DNA of 64,000 bases from Salibacterium aidingense DSM 18341. GTDB taxonomy: Bacteria; Bacillota; Bacilli; Bacillales; Marinococcaceae. Location of the stretch: contig NZ_AUCI01000009.1 of the NCBI RefSeq assembly GCF_000429685.1, forward strand, positions 114,299-178,298, read 5' to 3'. The notes under the pieces are model-generated. The model made no database searches, was not told the origin of the DNA, and worked only from the letters and a program-made list of their open reading frames with translations. Made by a program: the position numbers and the translations under genes. Positions 1 through 11,344 of this stretch are shown one piece after another (the first letter of the stretch is position 1; each line of letters begins with the position of its first letter).

Positions 1-1
1 T

Positions 2-412
2 CATGCGAAAAAAGCAGTGGCTGTCTTTCATACTTTCGTTGATGAGGTAAGACGTATTGTGCAGGTCGAAGACAATAAAAACTGCCCGCCTGATCTGAAG
101 CGGCTGCTGCAATTTATTGAGAATCATTATGCTGAACCGCTTTCGCTGACGACCTTATCTGAATCATTCCACTTCAACCCCTCGTATCTATCCAGTTATT
201 TCAGCACTCATCTGAACATCGGTTTCAGCGATTATTTAAATCAAGTGAGAATTGTCAAAGCGAAGCAGATTCTTGAGACTAGCTCTGTCTCGGTCAGCAT
301 GGTTAGTGAAATGGTCGGTTACTCAGATCCGAGCTACTTCTGTAAAGTATTTAAGCAAATGGAAGGATCATCACCTGGGAGTTATCGTAAGCCTGCCCCG
401 ATACTGAATTGA
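2..412 (+). CDS. AraC-type response regulator, C-terminal part (5' end outside window)
   Basis: The reading frame is open to the left edge, so only the C-terminal ~136 residues are present. They form an AraC/XylS DNA-binding domain: two helix-turn-helix units, with the family signature near the end (VSEMVGYSDPSYFCKVFKQ, followed by SPGSYRK). A GTG at 17 is an internal codon, not a believable start. The next gene is a YesM-type sensor kinase, so this is most likely the C-terminus of a YesN-like response regulator whose receiver domain lies upstream. In Bacillales such pairs usually activate neighbouring sugar ABC transporter operons, here the beta-galactoside genes downstream. Family call is firm; the receiver domain is inferred from context. 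Confidence 0.85.
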   Translation, partial: HAKKAVAVFHTFVDEVRRIVQVEDNKNCPPDLKRLLQFIENHYAEPLSLTTLSESFHFNPSYLSSYFSTHLNIGFSDYLNQVRIVKAKQILETSSVSVSMVSEMVGYSDPSYFCKVFKQMEGSSPGSYRKPAPILN

Positions 413-423
413 GGATCAGTCGA

Positions 424-2244
424 ATGAAAAAATTACTGAACATTCTTCAATATAATAATTTATTTATTAAAATGTTTCTCGTCATGGTTATTAGTATTAT
501 TTCTGTTTCTCTTCTGATTACCTTTAGTACGATTCGGATGTCGAACAATCTGTTTATGGATACGTTCAGCATTACAAATACGAAGGTACTTAACCAGATT
601 AAGCAGCAGTTCGAACAGTTCAGCTACTCAGTTGTAGTTACTTCAATGGACGTAGAAAATAACGCTACGATTAAGCGAATGTTAACGGAAGAGTATGTGA
701 GCTCGATAGATGCGTCTACTTCCTTTTATTCCATTAAAAAGCAGATGGAAAAACTGTACTCCGACCGCCCGAATGAAGCGAACATGATCATCCTCGGAGA
801 AAATGAGCGGCTGTTTAATATGAAATATGTAAATTGGTCGGTTTCGGGAGATGACTTAATGGACCATCGGATCACAAAAAACACAAAAGAGAACCCCAAT
901 CAGATTCTTTATCAATTTGTTGATGGTGGTGAGATTACGAATAGCAGCGCGATGGTAGTAGCGACAAAGGCGCTTACAGAGAGATCTACAAATCACATTT
1001 ATGGATATTTGTATATCCCGATTCGTGAGCTGGATCTAAGAGGATTCTATGACGACTACACGAGTCATGGAAACAGCGTGATGTTAGTGAATGGCAGCGG
1101 GAAAATCATCTCGAGTGACGATGAGGAATTAATCGGTCAGGATTCGCCTGATCTCCTTAAACTTGCGGAAGAAACCGAAGAACAAAGTCTGGAGTATCAG
1201 GAAGCCAACGTTTTTGGAAAAGACCAGCTGGTGTTGACCTCGGCTTTACCGGCGCTCGATTTGTATATCGTCAATCTCGTGGATCAGGAGCTCGTCATTC
1301 ATAACCTTGTAAATACTAAAGAGATTGTCTTAATCAGTACAGTGATTGTGCTGCTGGCCTTAGTCGTCGTATTTATTATCTCCAGGAGGGTAACGAATTC
1401 AATCAGCCGACTCGTTAAACAGATTTCCAACATGGCCAAATATGATTTCAGTAAACCCGTGAAAGTGAACGGGGGCTATGAGGCGAGAAAGATCGCGAAT
1501 GCCTTTAACTATATGCTTAATGAATTACAGGAGCATGTTGACGTACTGATGAAATCGCAGCGGAAGCAACGCAAATCGGAGCTTGAGGCCCTGCAGCATC
1601 AGATTAATCCGCATTTTCTATATAACACATTAACTTCTGTGAAACTACTTGTGAAGGATGGGAAAAATGAGGCCGCTTTTGAGACGATTGATGCGTTAAT
1701 CCCGCTTCTTCAGAATGCGTTAGGAAATGTGGACGAGACAATTACAGTAGAGCAGGAAGTAGAGAATATTAAGAGCTATGTATTGATCAACCAAACGAGA
1801 TATGGAGATCGTATTAAAGTAAATTCGCTCATCTCTCCCGATTGTCTTCATTTTCATTTGCCGAAGCTTGTTATTCAGCCATTCATTGAAAACGCCTTTT
1901 TCCACGCTTTTACGGATAAAAAGCAGGGCTTTATTCAAATCATGATTGCGCAGCGAAACGATAAACTTGTGTGTGAAGTGATTGACACGGGAGATGGCAT
2001 GAGAATTGACAGGATCGAAAGCAAAGAAGGGAAGAGGCAGCTGTTCAGCGGGATTGGCGTCCGTAATGTTCACGAGCGAATTCAATTATTGTTTGGGGAG
2101 GAGTATGGGGTGGAAATATCGAGTGAACGGAAGAAAGGAACCGAAGTAAAAATTATTCTTCCTCTGTTGGATGGAGATTCTAAAGATAATACCAAATCTA
2201 AAAATAGTACCAAAAGTCAATATCTCGACGAAGGAAACTTCTAA
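424..2244 (+). CDS. YesM-like sensor histidine kinase
   Basis: A 606-residue membrane sensor kinase. An N-terminal transmembrane segment (about 12-35 from the ATG) and a second at about 295-318 flank an extracytoplasmic sensor domain; a HAMP linker follows. The His_kinase motif LQHQINPHFLYNTL carries the phospho-accepting His, and a HATPase_c domain follows (PFIENAFFHAF N-box; DTGDGM and SGIGVRNVHERI G-boxes). This is the LytS/YesM architecture. A TTG at 409 overlaps the stop of the regulator gene, but the ATG at 424 has a GAGG 9 bases upstream and is preferred. The kinase should phosphorylate the upstream regulator and respond to the sugar imported by the ABC system below. Ligand not deducible. 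Confidence 0.9.
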   Translation: MKKLLNILQYNNLFIKMFLVMVISIISVSLLITFSTIRMSNNLFMDTFSITNTKVLNQIKQQFEQFSYSVVVTSMDVENNATIKRMLTEEYVSSIDASTSFYSIKKQMEKLYSDRPNEANMIILGENERLFNMKYVNWSVSGDDLMDHRITKNTKENPNQILYQFVDGGEITNSSAMVVATKALTERSTNHIYGYLYIPIRELDLRGFYDDYTSHGNSVMLVNGSGKIISSDDEELIGQDSPDLLKLAEETEEQSLEYQEANVFGKDQLVLTSALPALDLYIVNLVDQELVIHNLVNTKEIVLISTVIVLLALVVVFIISRRVTNSISRLVKQISNMAKYDFSKPVKVNGGYEARKIANAFNYMLNELQEHVDVLMKSQRKQRKSELEALQHQINPHFLYNTLTSVKLLVKDGKNEAAFETIDALIPLLQNALGNVDETITVEQEVENIKSYVLINQTRYGDRIKVNSLISPDCLHFHLPKLVIQPFIENAFFHAFTDKKQGFIQIMIAQRNDKLVCEVIDTGDGMRIDRIESKEGKRQLFSGIGVRNVHERIQLLFGEEYGVEISSERKKGTEVKIILPLLDGDSKDNTKSKNSTKSQYLDEGNF

Positions 2245-2264
2245 AAATAATTAAATAATTTTCT

Positions 2265-2293
2265 AAAGATCGTTCTAACGGTCTTTTTTTTTC
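2265..2293 (+). terminator. Rho-independent terminator after the two-component genes
   Basis: The stem AAAGATCGT / ACGGTCTTT (one G-U pair, TCTA loop) is followed by a run of T. It ends the regulator-kinase transcript, separating it from the transporter operon. Confidence 0.85.
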
Positions 2294-2317
2294 GATGATA
2301 TGCTTTAATTAAGCGTT

Positions 2318-2333
2318 ATGGCAGCGCTTACAA
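2318..2333 (-). promoter_or_regulatory. cre box (CcpA catabolite repression site)
   Basis: On the minus strand TTGTAAGCGCTGCCAT fits the Bacillus cre consensus WTGNAANCGNWNNCWW at every fixed position. It sits in the leader of the solute-binding protein gene, two bases before its ribosome binding site, where bound CcpA would block transcription as a roadblock. It overlaps a wider inverted repeat, TAAGCG...CGCTTA (2310-2330). Glucose repression of the beta-galactoside operon is the expected outcome (inference). Confidence 0.7.
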
Positions 2334-2350
2334 AAGAGGGGGTATACGTT

Positions 2351-3655
2351 ATGAAGGAGTTTCAATGGAAGAAGAGCCGGCTGTTTGCTTTTGCTTTACT
2401 AACGCTTATCGTTTTGGCAGCTTGTTCTTCTGATGAAGAGAGCGGAGCTTCAGGGGAGGGAGATCCAGAGGAGGACCCGGATACAATTACAGCCTGGGCG
2501 TGGGATCCGAACTTTAACATTGCGGCACTTGAGATTGCTGAGGAATCTTACGACGAAGATATTGACTTTGAAATCATTGAAAATGCACAGGATGATATTG
2601 TTTCGAAATTAAATACAGGTCTCAGCTCCGGTACGATGAAGGGGATGCCGAACATTGTATTAATCGAAGACCAGCGGGCGCAAAGCTTCCTTCAGTCTTA
2701 CCCGGATGCGTTTTTCCCGATTGATGATTACATTAATCCGGACGACTTTGCTGCGTACAAGCTGGCCCCGACAAGTCTAGACGATAAGCAGTATGGGCTT
2801 CCGTTTGACACCGGGGTGACAGGCTTGTTCTTCCGTACAGACTACCTGGAGGAAGCGGGCTACTCGATGGAAGACTTAACGGATATTACATGGGAGGAAT
2901 ATATCGAAATTGGAAGAGACGTAAATGAAACGACAGGGAAGGATATGATTTCCCTTGATCCAAATGATTTAGGGATCCTTCGTGTCATGATTCAAAGTGC
3001 AGGCGAATGGTACGTTGATGAAGACGGAACAACGGTCAATATTGAAGGGAATGAACCGTTAAGAAAAGCGTTTGAAAATTATAAAGCGATGATGGAAGCT
3101 GATTTCGTTAAAGCCAATTCTGATTGGAGTCAATTTATCTCGGCCTTTAACAGCGGCGATGTGGCAACTGTTCCAAGCGGGAACTGGATTGGTGCCAGTA
3201 TCGAGGCTGAAGAATCCCAAGCAGGAGACTGGGCTGTAGCGCCGATTCCCAGGCTGGATATGGAAGGTGCGGTAAACGCATCGAACCAGGGCGGAAGTTC
3301 TTTCTACGTATTAAACATACCTGGAAAGGAAAAGGCAGCTGAGTTTCTTGGTAAAACATTTGGCGAAAATGAAGAGTTCTATCAGGAGCTTGTAAATGAT
3401 GTTGGGGCTCTTGGCACGTACACACCAGCCTCTGACGGAGAAGCGTACCAGGCAGGAAATGACTTCTTTGGCGGTCAGTCTCTTATTTCCGATTTCTCTA
3501 CATGGGTGGAAGATATTCCGAGTGTAAACTATGGCATGCATACGTATTCGATTGAAGATATTTTAGCAGCTGAAATGCAGAACTATTTAAAAGGAAAGAG
3601 TCTGGATGACGCATTAGCTGATGCGCAGGCGCAGGCGGAAGCTCAATTGAAGTAA
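2351..3655 (+). CDS. sugar ABC transporter solute-binding lipoprotein
   Basis: A 434-residue extracellular binding protein of the carbohydrate family (SBP_bac_1). A lipoprotein signal peptide ends in the lipobox LAAC, with the lipidated Cys at residue 25, followed by an acidic Ser/Glu/Gly linker typical of halophile surface proteins. The mature domain shows family landmarks such as YGLPFDTGVTGLFFRTD and the late segment NQGGSSFYVLN. An ATG at 2318 is in frame but lies inside the cre box and lacks a ribosome site; the ATG at 2351 has AGAGGGGG about 8 bases upstream. Two permeases and a GH2 beta-galactosidase follow, so the ligand is probably lactose or another galactoside. No ATPase is encoded here; an MsmX-like shared ATPase elsewhere is likely. 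Confidence 0.9.
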   Translation: MKEFQWKKSRLFAFALLTLIVLAACSSDEESGASGEGDPEEDPDTITAWAWDPNFNIAALEIAEESYDEDIDFEIIENAQDDIVSKLNTGLSSGTMKGMPNIVLIEDQRAQSFLQSYPDAFFPIDDYINPDDFAAYKLAPTSLDDKQYGLPFDTGVTGLFFRTDYLEEAGYSMEDLTDITWEEYIEIGRDVNETTGKDMISLDPNDLGILRVMIQSAGEWYVDEDGTTVNIEGNEPLRKAFENYKAMMEADFVKANSDWSQFISAFNSGDVATVPSGNWIGASIEAEESQAGDWAVAPIPRLDMEGAVNASNQGGSSFYVLNIPGKEKAAEFLGKTFGENEEFYQELVNDVGALGTYTPASDGEAYQAGNDFFGGQSLISDFSTWVEDIPSVNYGMHTYSIEDILAAEMQNYLKGKSLDDALADAQAQAEAQLK

Positions 3656-3706
3656 CTTCAACCCAATATTAAATTACAGGTTAAATTGGGAAGCGATTCG
3701 TTTCAT

Positions 3707-3756
3707 AAGGGATTCTGCGAAAGATTGCTTGGACTTTCAAAGAATCCCTTTCTTTC
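3707..3756 (+). terminator. intra-operon hairpin between binding protein and permease genes
   Basis: A long stem AAGGGATTCT / AGAATCCCTT, with a second inner stem GAAAG / CTTTC, is followed by TTTCTTTC. The placement, right after the binding-protein gene and before the permeases, is typical of partial terminators or 3'-end stabilisers that keep the binding protein in excess over the membrane subunits. Confidence 0.7.
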
Positions 3757-3794
3757 AAACCTGGCTTGTCATGGCGTAAGGAGGAGTACAAAAC

Positions 3795-4724
3795 ATGAGT
3801 AAAGCGATAGACAAGGCAAGTGCCCCCTATACCGGCAGCAGCAAAAAATCAGCCGGTCCCGGGTTTAAAAAGAATTACATGGGATGGCTGTTTATCCTGC
3901 TAGCTGTGGTGGGCATTGGGTTATTTTATTTCTATCCAATGCTCAGAGCCCTGCTGCTTTCCTTTCAGTCAGGAATGGGGTCGAACCTCGAATATGCTGG
4001 TTTAGATAACTATATACGTCTATTCAGTGATCCTACCTTTATCGCGGCCTTGACGAATACATTTATTTATCTGCTCGTTCAAGTTCCCGTAATGATTATT
4101 TTGGCCTTATTCTTTTCTGTACTGCTGAATGATGCAACGTTGAAATTTAAAGGATTCTTCCGGACGGCGATCTTTCTGCCGTGTGTAACCTCGCTTGTAG
4201 CCTACGCGGTTATTTTTAAATATTTATTCGGCGTTGATGGTTTAATTAATCAGTTTCTGCTTGAGCTGTCATTGATATCTGAGCCGCTCAACTGGCTGTC
4301 TGATCCAGTCCTGGCCAAAATTACGATTATTGCCGCAATTACGTGGCGATGGACAGGCTACAACATGATTTTCTATTTATCTGCCCTACAGAATATCGAT
4401 CGTTCGATGTATGAAGCGTCCAAGATTGATGGAGCGACATCTTTTCAGCGATTTTTCTATATTACTGTACCTATGCTGAAGCCGATTATCTTATTTACTT
4501 CAATTATTTCCACGATCGGCACGCTGCAGATCTTTGATGAGATTATGAATATTACAAATGGCGGGCCGGGAAATGCAACGCTGTCGATTTCGATGTACAT
4601 TTATAACCTTTCGTTTGAATACAGTCCGGATTTCGGCTATGCCGCTACGGTATCATATGTCATTGTTATTTTAATCGTCATATTATCGCTGATTCAGTTT
4701 AAAGTGGCAGGTGATGATAAATGA
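3795..4724 (+). CDS. sugar ABC transporter permease (MalF/LacF type)
   Basis: A 309-residue inner-membrane subunit with six predicted transmembrane segments after a ~30-residue cytoplasmic N-terminus. The cytoplasmic EAA loop, which contacts the ATPase, reads EASKIDGATSFQRFFYITVP. AAGGAGG lies about 9 bases before the ATG. The stop overlaps the start of the second permease by four bases (ATGA), implying translational coupling and a heterodimeric channel. It acts with the preceding lipoprotein and the following permease in galactoside import; the exact sugar is inferred from the adjacent beta-galactosidase. Confidence 0.92.
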   Translation: MSKAIDKASAPYTGSSKKSAGPGFKKNYMGWLFILLAVVGIGLFYFYPMLRALLLSFQSGMGSNLEYAGLDNYIRLFSDPTFIAALTNTFIYLLVQVPVMIILALFFSVLLNDATLKFKGFFRTAIFLPCVTSLVAYAVIFKYLFGVDGLINQFLLELSLISEPLNWLSDPVLAKITIIAAITWRWTGYNMIFYLSALQNIDRSMYEASKIDGATSFQRFFYITVPMLKPIILFTSIISTIGTLQIFDEIMNITNGGPGNATLSISMYIYNLSFEYSPDFGYAATVSYVIVILIVILSLIQFKVAGDDK

Positions 4725-5548
4725 GAAAGTTAAAAAGAATCGGAGTGTATATCTTTTTAAGTATTGCTTCGCTGGTATCTATTTTTCCATTCTTATGGAT
4801 GATTGTCAGCATGACCAACAAATCCGTCGATGTAACGCAGGGCCGGCTGCTGCCGGGATCGTATTTGTTTGAAAATCTAACAGTTCTGTTTGATTCAGTT
4901 AATATGGTGACAGCATTAGTCAATTCGACCATTATTGCTCTAATCACTACCTTTTTAACGCTATTGATCGGGTCTCTTGCCGGCTATGGGTTTGAAATAT
5001 ACCGGACACCGGGCAAGGATCGTATCTTTAATATTCTTCTGTTGTCGATGATGATTCCGTTCGCCGCTATTATGATTCCTCTCTATCGTATGTTTGGTGG
5101 CGTCTCTGGAACTATTCCCTTCTTAGGGATTGATACGCTGGCTGCGGCCATTCTGCCTACGGTGATCACGGCGTTTTTTATTTTTTTCTTCCGTCAGAAT
5201 ACGAAGATGTTTGCGAAGGAATTGGTAGAAGCGGGCAGGATTGACGGCTTAAGTGAACTGGGGATCTTTTTCCGTGTGTACCTGCCGACGATGAAGACAA
5301 CGTATGCAGCTGCAGCGATTATTGCTTTCATGAACAGCTGGAACAACTATTTATGGCCGCTGGTCGTGCTGCAGTCTCCTGAAAATCAAACGATTCCATT
5401 ATTAATCTCGAATCTTGGAGCTGGGTATTCCCCTGATTATGGAGTTATCATGACGGCTATTGTTATCGCGACGCTGCCAACGGCACTGGTGTTCTTCATC
5501 ATGCAGAGACATTTCGTAGAGGGCATGATGGGATCGATGAAAGGATAA
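4721..5548 (+). CDS. sugar ABC transporter permease (MalG/LacG type)
   Basis: A 275-residue second permease subunit with six transmembrane segments. The EAA loop is EAGRIDGLSELGIFFRVYLP, and the C-terminus ends FVEGMMGSMKG, as is common in MalG-type proteins. It starts within the stop codon of the first permease; AGGTGAT is upstream. Together they form the membrane channel for the upstream binding protein. The beta-galactosidase gene begins 18 bases downstream, so transporter and hydrolase are almost certainly co-transcribed. Confidence 0.92.
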   Translation: MRKLKRIGVYIFLSIASLVSIFPFLWMIVSMTNKSVDVTQGRLLPGSYLFENLTVLFDSVNMVTALVNSTIIALITTFLTLLIGSLAGYGFEIYRTPGKDRIFNILLLSMMIPFAAIMIPLYRMFGGVSGTIPFLGIDTLAAAILPTVITAFFIFFFRQNTKMFAKELVEAGRIDGLSELGIFFRVYLPTMKTTYAAAAIIAFMNSWNNYLWPLVVLQSPENQTIPLLISNLGAGYSPDYGVIMTAIVIATLPTALVFFIMQRHFVEGMMGSMKG

Positions 5549-8671
<3,123 letters not shown>

Positions 8672-8717
8672 TCCGGTAGATACCTGCATCGAGACTACCT
8701 GTTCTTTTGCTGAGGCC

Positions 8718-8992
8718 TTAGCTTTCTACAAGGACGACTTTTACAGAGCTCTTATTGAAGAAGTTAGGATTAGAAAAATGATACCGGGTCGCATGGAGTA
8801 TCGGCTCAGCAGAGGACGGACGGTGAGTATGACTATATCTTCCTGACGAACTTTGGAGAAGAACAACAGACCATAAAGGTTCAGAGTGGCGATTTTATTC
8901 ATTTGATGAAAGGGATACCGGCACGCGGAAACGTTAACTTGGCTCCTGGTGGTCTTTCGATTATAAAAAAAGCCTCTGTTAATAATCACTAA
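8718..8992 (+). pseudogene. C-terminal remnant of a GH42 beta-galactosidase
   Basis: The stretch after lacZ contains no intact gene but translates, in two frames, into the end of a family 42 beta-galactosidase. About 8724-8810 reads FYKDDFYRALIEEV, then PGRMEYRLSRG. After a frameshift, 8825-8992 reads EYDYIFLTNFGEEQQTI, then LAPGGLSIIKK, and a stop at 8990. The N-terminal ~600 residues are absent. This pattern (a DEEFYRALL-like segment, P-G-x-E-x-x-x-R, a F-L-x-N-F beta strand, and a final L-x-P-x-G-x-x-I-L) is that of the GH42 C-terminal domain. The locus probably once held ganA-like and lacZ-like genes side by side. Confidence 0.7.
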
Positions 8993-9078
8993 CCGAGGAA
9001 GGATAACTTTCATATTCCCGTCTGGGCGATATCGAGCAATTCATCCGGCTTTCCCAGGAGCTGGGATTATCAACAGAA

Positions 9079-9132
9079 ATGGAAGACAGTATCAGCAGTA
9101 TATGCTGAATTCTCTTCCATTTTGCTGTTTTT
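9079..9132 (+). terminator. terminator at the end of the galactoside locus
   Basis: ATGGAAGA / TCTTCCAT encloses an inner CAGC / GCTG stem and is followed by a T-rich tail (TTTGCTGTTTTT). It would stop the lac transcript after the GH42 remnant. No gene is recognisable between 8993 and 9078. Confidence 0.55.
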
Positions 9133-9203
9133 ATGACATGGCAGGGGAAGGATGATAGGATAGAAAAGAATAGGTGAAAACTAGAATGGGTGGAGAGAAA
9201 ACG

Positions 9204-9692
9204 ATGAAGATAGTAGAAGTCAATTCTTCAGAAGCAGAAACGGTCCGCCTCCTGATGCAGCGGGCCTTTAAAGAATACAATAACGACTGCCCGCCTTCGG
9301 GGGCAATGGAGGAAACGACGGATTTGATTCAAACGTCCATAGCCAGCAGGGAAGAGACAGCGGCGGTATGTTATGTGGAAGAGAGAGCAGTAGGTGTCGT
9401 GAGGGTAAGAGAAGAGGAGGATTCTTTATATTTTTTCCGGTTGTCTGTTCCTCCGGAAGAAAGAGGGCACGGGGTGGGAATGGCGCTCATCCGCTGGGCA
9501 GAAAAGAAAACAGTGCAGCTTGGAAAACAAACAGTGTATTGCAAGGTGCGGGGCTCGACACCGCAGAATGTGAAACGGTACGAGCGGCTGGGCTATCATA
9601 TTTTCGATACTTATACGGTGGACAAACCAGAGTGGCCGGCGTTTAAGGTGATTTCGATGAAAAAGACTGTGCTGGTGGAGCAGCAGAGATGA
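9204..9692 (+). CDS. GNAT-family N-acetyltransferase
   Basis: A 162-residue acetyltransferase. The GNAT fold is shown by the acetyl-CoA pyrophosphate-binding segment VPPEERGHGVGMALIRWAE (R/Q-x-x-G-x-G/A pattern) and the final strand with NVKRYERLGYHIFDTY. In-frame GTG (9174) and ATG (9186) codons lie upstream, but the ATG at 9204 is preceded by GGGTGGAG at 8 bases. The stop overlaps the start of the YndJ-like gene (ATGA), so the two are translationally coupled. The acceptor substrate cannot be told from sequence. Confidence 0.85.
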   Translation: MKIVEVNSSEAETVRLLMQRAFKEYNNDCPPSGAMEETTDLIQTSIASREETAAVCYVEERAVGVVRVREEEDSLYFFRLSVPPEERGHGVGMALIRWAEKKTVQLGKQTVYCKVRGSTPQNVKRYERLGYHIFDTYTVDKPEWPAFKVISMKKTVLVEQQR

Positions 9693-11344
9693 CGAAACGA
9701 ACTAACCTCCTCCTTGGGTTTTCCAGCTTTGGGATATGGGCCGTATTTTATCAGCCGGAAATCATAGAAGCAGCCTTGGCATTATCCTTTTTTGTCATCG
9801 TTCCGATTGTATTATCAACCGCTGTCGTTTCTCTCCCTAATTGGACAGGGCGGTATTCCGTTGTGTTTGGCTGGTGCGGGACTCTTTCCATGAACATGGA
9901 AGCACGATTTCTTCCCTTGCTTTTGGCAGGCATATGGTTCTTTTTCACTTTGATCCTCGGCTGGAGCGGCCTGCGCCGGCTGTTGGCACGCGGCATAGCT
10001 CCGTTGGAGGAAACGGCCATTGATATTGGATATCTGTACCTTCCTGTAGGAGGAAGCTGGTTTGTTCTGGCGCAGGGCGGCGCTGCCTCGCTATTGCCGT
10101 ACTCCAGCGTGATTGTTGACTTAACCGCTGTACATTTTCATTATGCAGCCTTTTTGCTGCCTGTGTTCACAGGATTATTAGGGCGTTGGCATTATTATAA
10201 CGAAGGTTCCAACTCCATGGGAGGTTATCAGATCCTGACAGTTGGAGTCCTGATCGGTCCATTGTTAACAGCAGCTGCTGTAGATCAGGGACCGCCGCTT
10301 GAAGCAGTCTTGGTCGGAATCTATGTGTTTTTCCTATATTGGTTGGCGGGATGGACTATAAAGGCAGGTTTGTCCATGCCGCCCCTGGCAAAAGGGAGCC
10401 TGCTCCTTTCTTCTGCTGTTCTTATAATAACGATGACTTTATCGATTCTATACAGCGCAGGACGGGCGGCAGGCATTTCCTTTATAGGCATTTCCGGAAT
10501 GATACCATGGCACGGTGCCTGGAATGCTTTCATTTTTTCGATTTTTGCTCTTATCGGCTGGTATGCAGCCTTCCCTGCTCCCCGGGCTGTATATAATCAA
10601 TTTCCCATCAGCCGGCTGCGGGGAAGAAGAAACATAGCGGAAAGGTTTACAGCTAAACATCTTCCAGAGCCGGGGGAAGGTCTGCTTACGGTATGGCAGA
10701 ACTACAAAAGAGAGGATTTTTCTCCTGAAACATTGGATCGGCTTGTTGCAGCGTTTTATACCCAGACTGCCCGGTTTGGAATGGAGGCGGATATCACCTG
10801 GGACGTCCCGTTTCTGTCCCCGGTCTCCTCTTTTTTTACGAACAAAATGAAACAAATAAACATACCCTCTTCCGGCCCGGCGGCAATGAGCGGCACGATC
10901 TACAGGCTCCCGGAGGAACGGGACGGCCGCCCGGAGCCGCATGTTTGGATCAGACAGAATCGTTCAACAGAAGAGCCGATTTTCACTGCTGTTTATTCGA
11001 GACATACAAAAAAAGGAGTAACGTATTTTAACATTGCCCTGCCTCTGCCGGCCGGAGTTATGACAGGTATTCTACGTCCCGTGCACGGAAGGAAGGGAAC
11101 TCTGATTTTAACAAGCCGCAAATCCCTGGATAAACGGGGGGATGAAGGAATTTATATCACTATTGGCGGATGGACATGGAAAACTCCGCTGCAGGAAGTG
11201 TTTCATGTCTGGGAAGCAGGGGGAGGACTGGAAGCCAGCCATTCCCTCATGGTTGGCCCTCTCCGTTTTCTCACGATTAAGTATCGCCTGCCATTGATTG
11301 GGGAACCGAAGCATGCCGGTGTTGAACGATTTTCAGGCGAATGA
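9689..11344 (+). CDS. yndJ: YndJ-like multi-pass membrane protein
   Basis: A 551-residue protein with about ten hydrophobic segments in the first ~310 residues and a soluble C-terminal domain of ~230 residues. Length and two-part layout match Bacillus YndJ, as does the C-terminal pattern (FNIALPLPAGVMTGIL, DEGIYITIGG and FLTIKYRLP). The function of the family is unknown. It overlaps the GNAT gene by four bases, and its 3' end overlaps that of the convergent MATE gene by 68 bases. Assignment is from memory of the family. Confidence 0.65.
   Translation: MTKRTNLLLGFSSFGIWAVFYQPEIIEAALALSFFVIVPIVLSTAVVSLPNWTGRYSVVFGWCGTLSMNMEARFLPLLLAGIWFFFTLILGWSGLRRLLARGIAPLEETAIDIGYLYLPVGGSWFVLAQGGAASLLPYSSVIVDLTAVHFHYAAFLLPVFTGLLGRWHYYNEGSNSMGGYQILTVGVLIGPLLTAAAVDQGPPLEAVLVGIYVFFLYWLAGWTIKAGLSMPPLAKGSLLLSSAVLIITMTLSILYSAGRAAGISFIGISGMIPWHGAWNAFIFSIFALIGWYAAFPAPRAVYNQFPISRLRGRRNIAERFTAKHLPEPGEGLLTVWQNYKREDFSPETLDRLVAAFYTQTARFGMEADITWDVPFLSPVSSFFTNKMKQINIPSSGPAAMSGTIYRLPEERDGRPEPHVWIRQNRSTEEPIFTAVYSRHTKKGVTYFNIALPLPAGVMTGILRPVHGRKGTLILTSRKSLDKRGDEGIYITIGGWTWKTPLQEVFHVWEAGGGLEASHSLMVGPLRFLTIKYRLPLIGEPKHAGVERFSGE

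Noticed and set aside
409..423. TTG start for the sensor kinase at 409
   Set aside because: It has no ribosome site; GAGG at 411-414 fits the ATG at 424.
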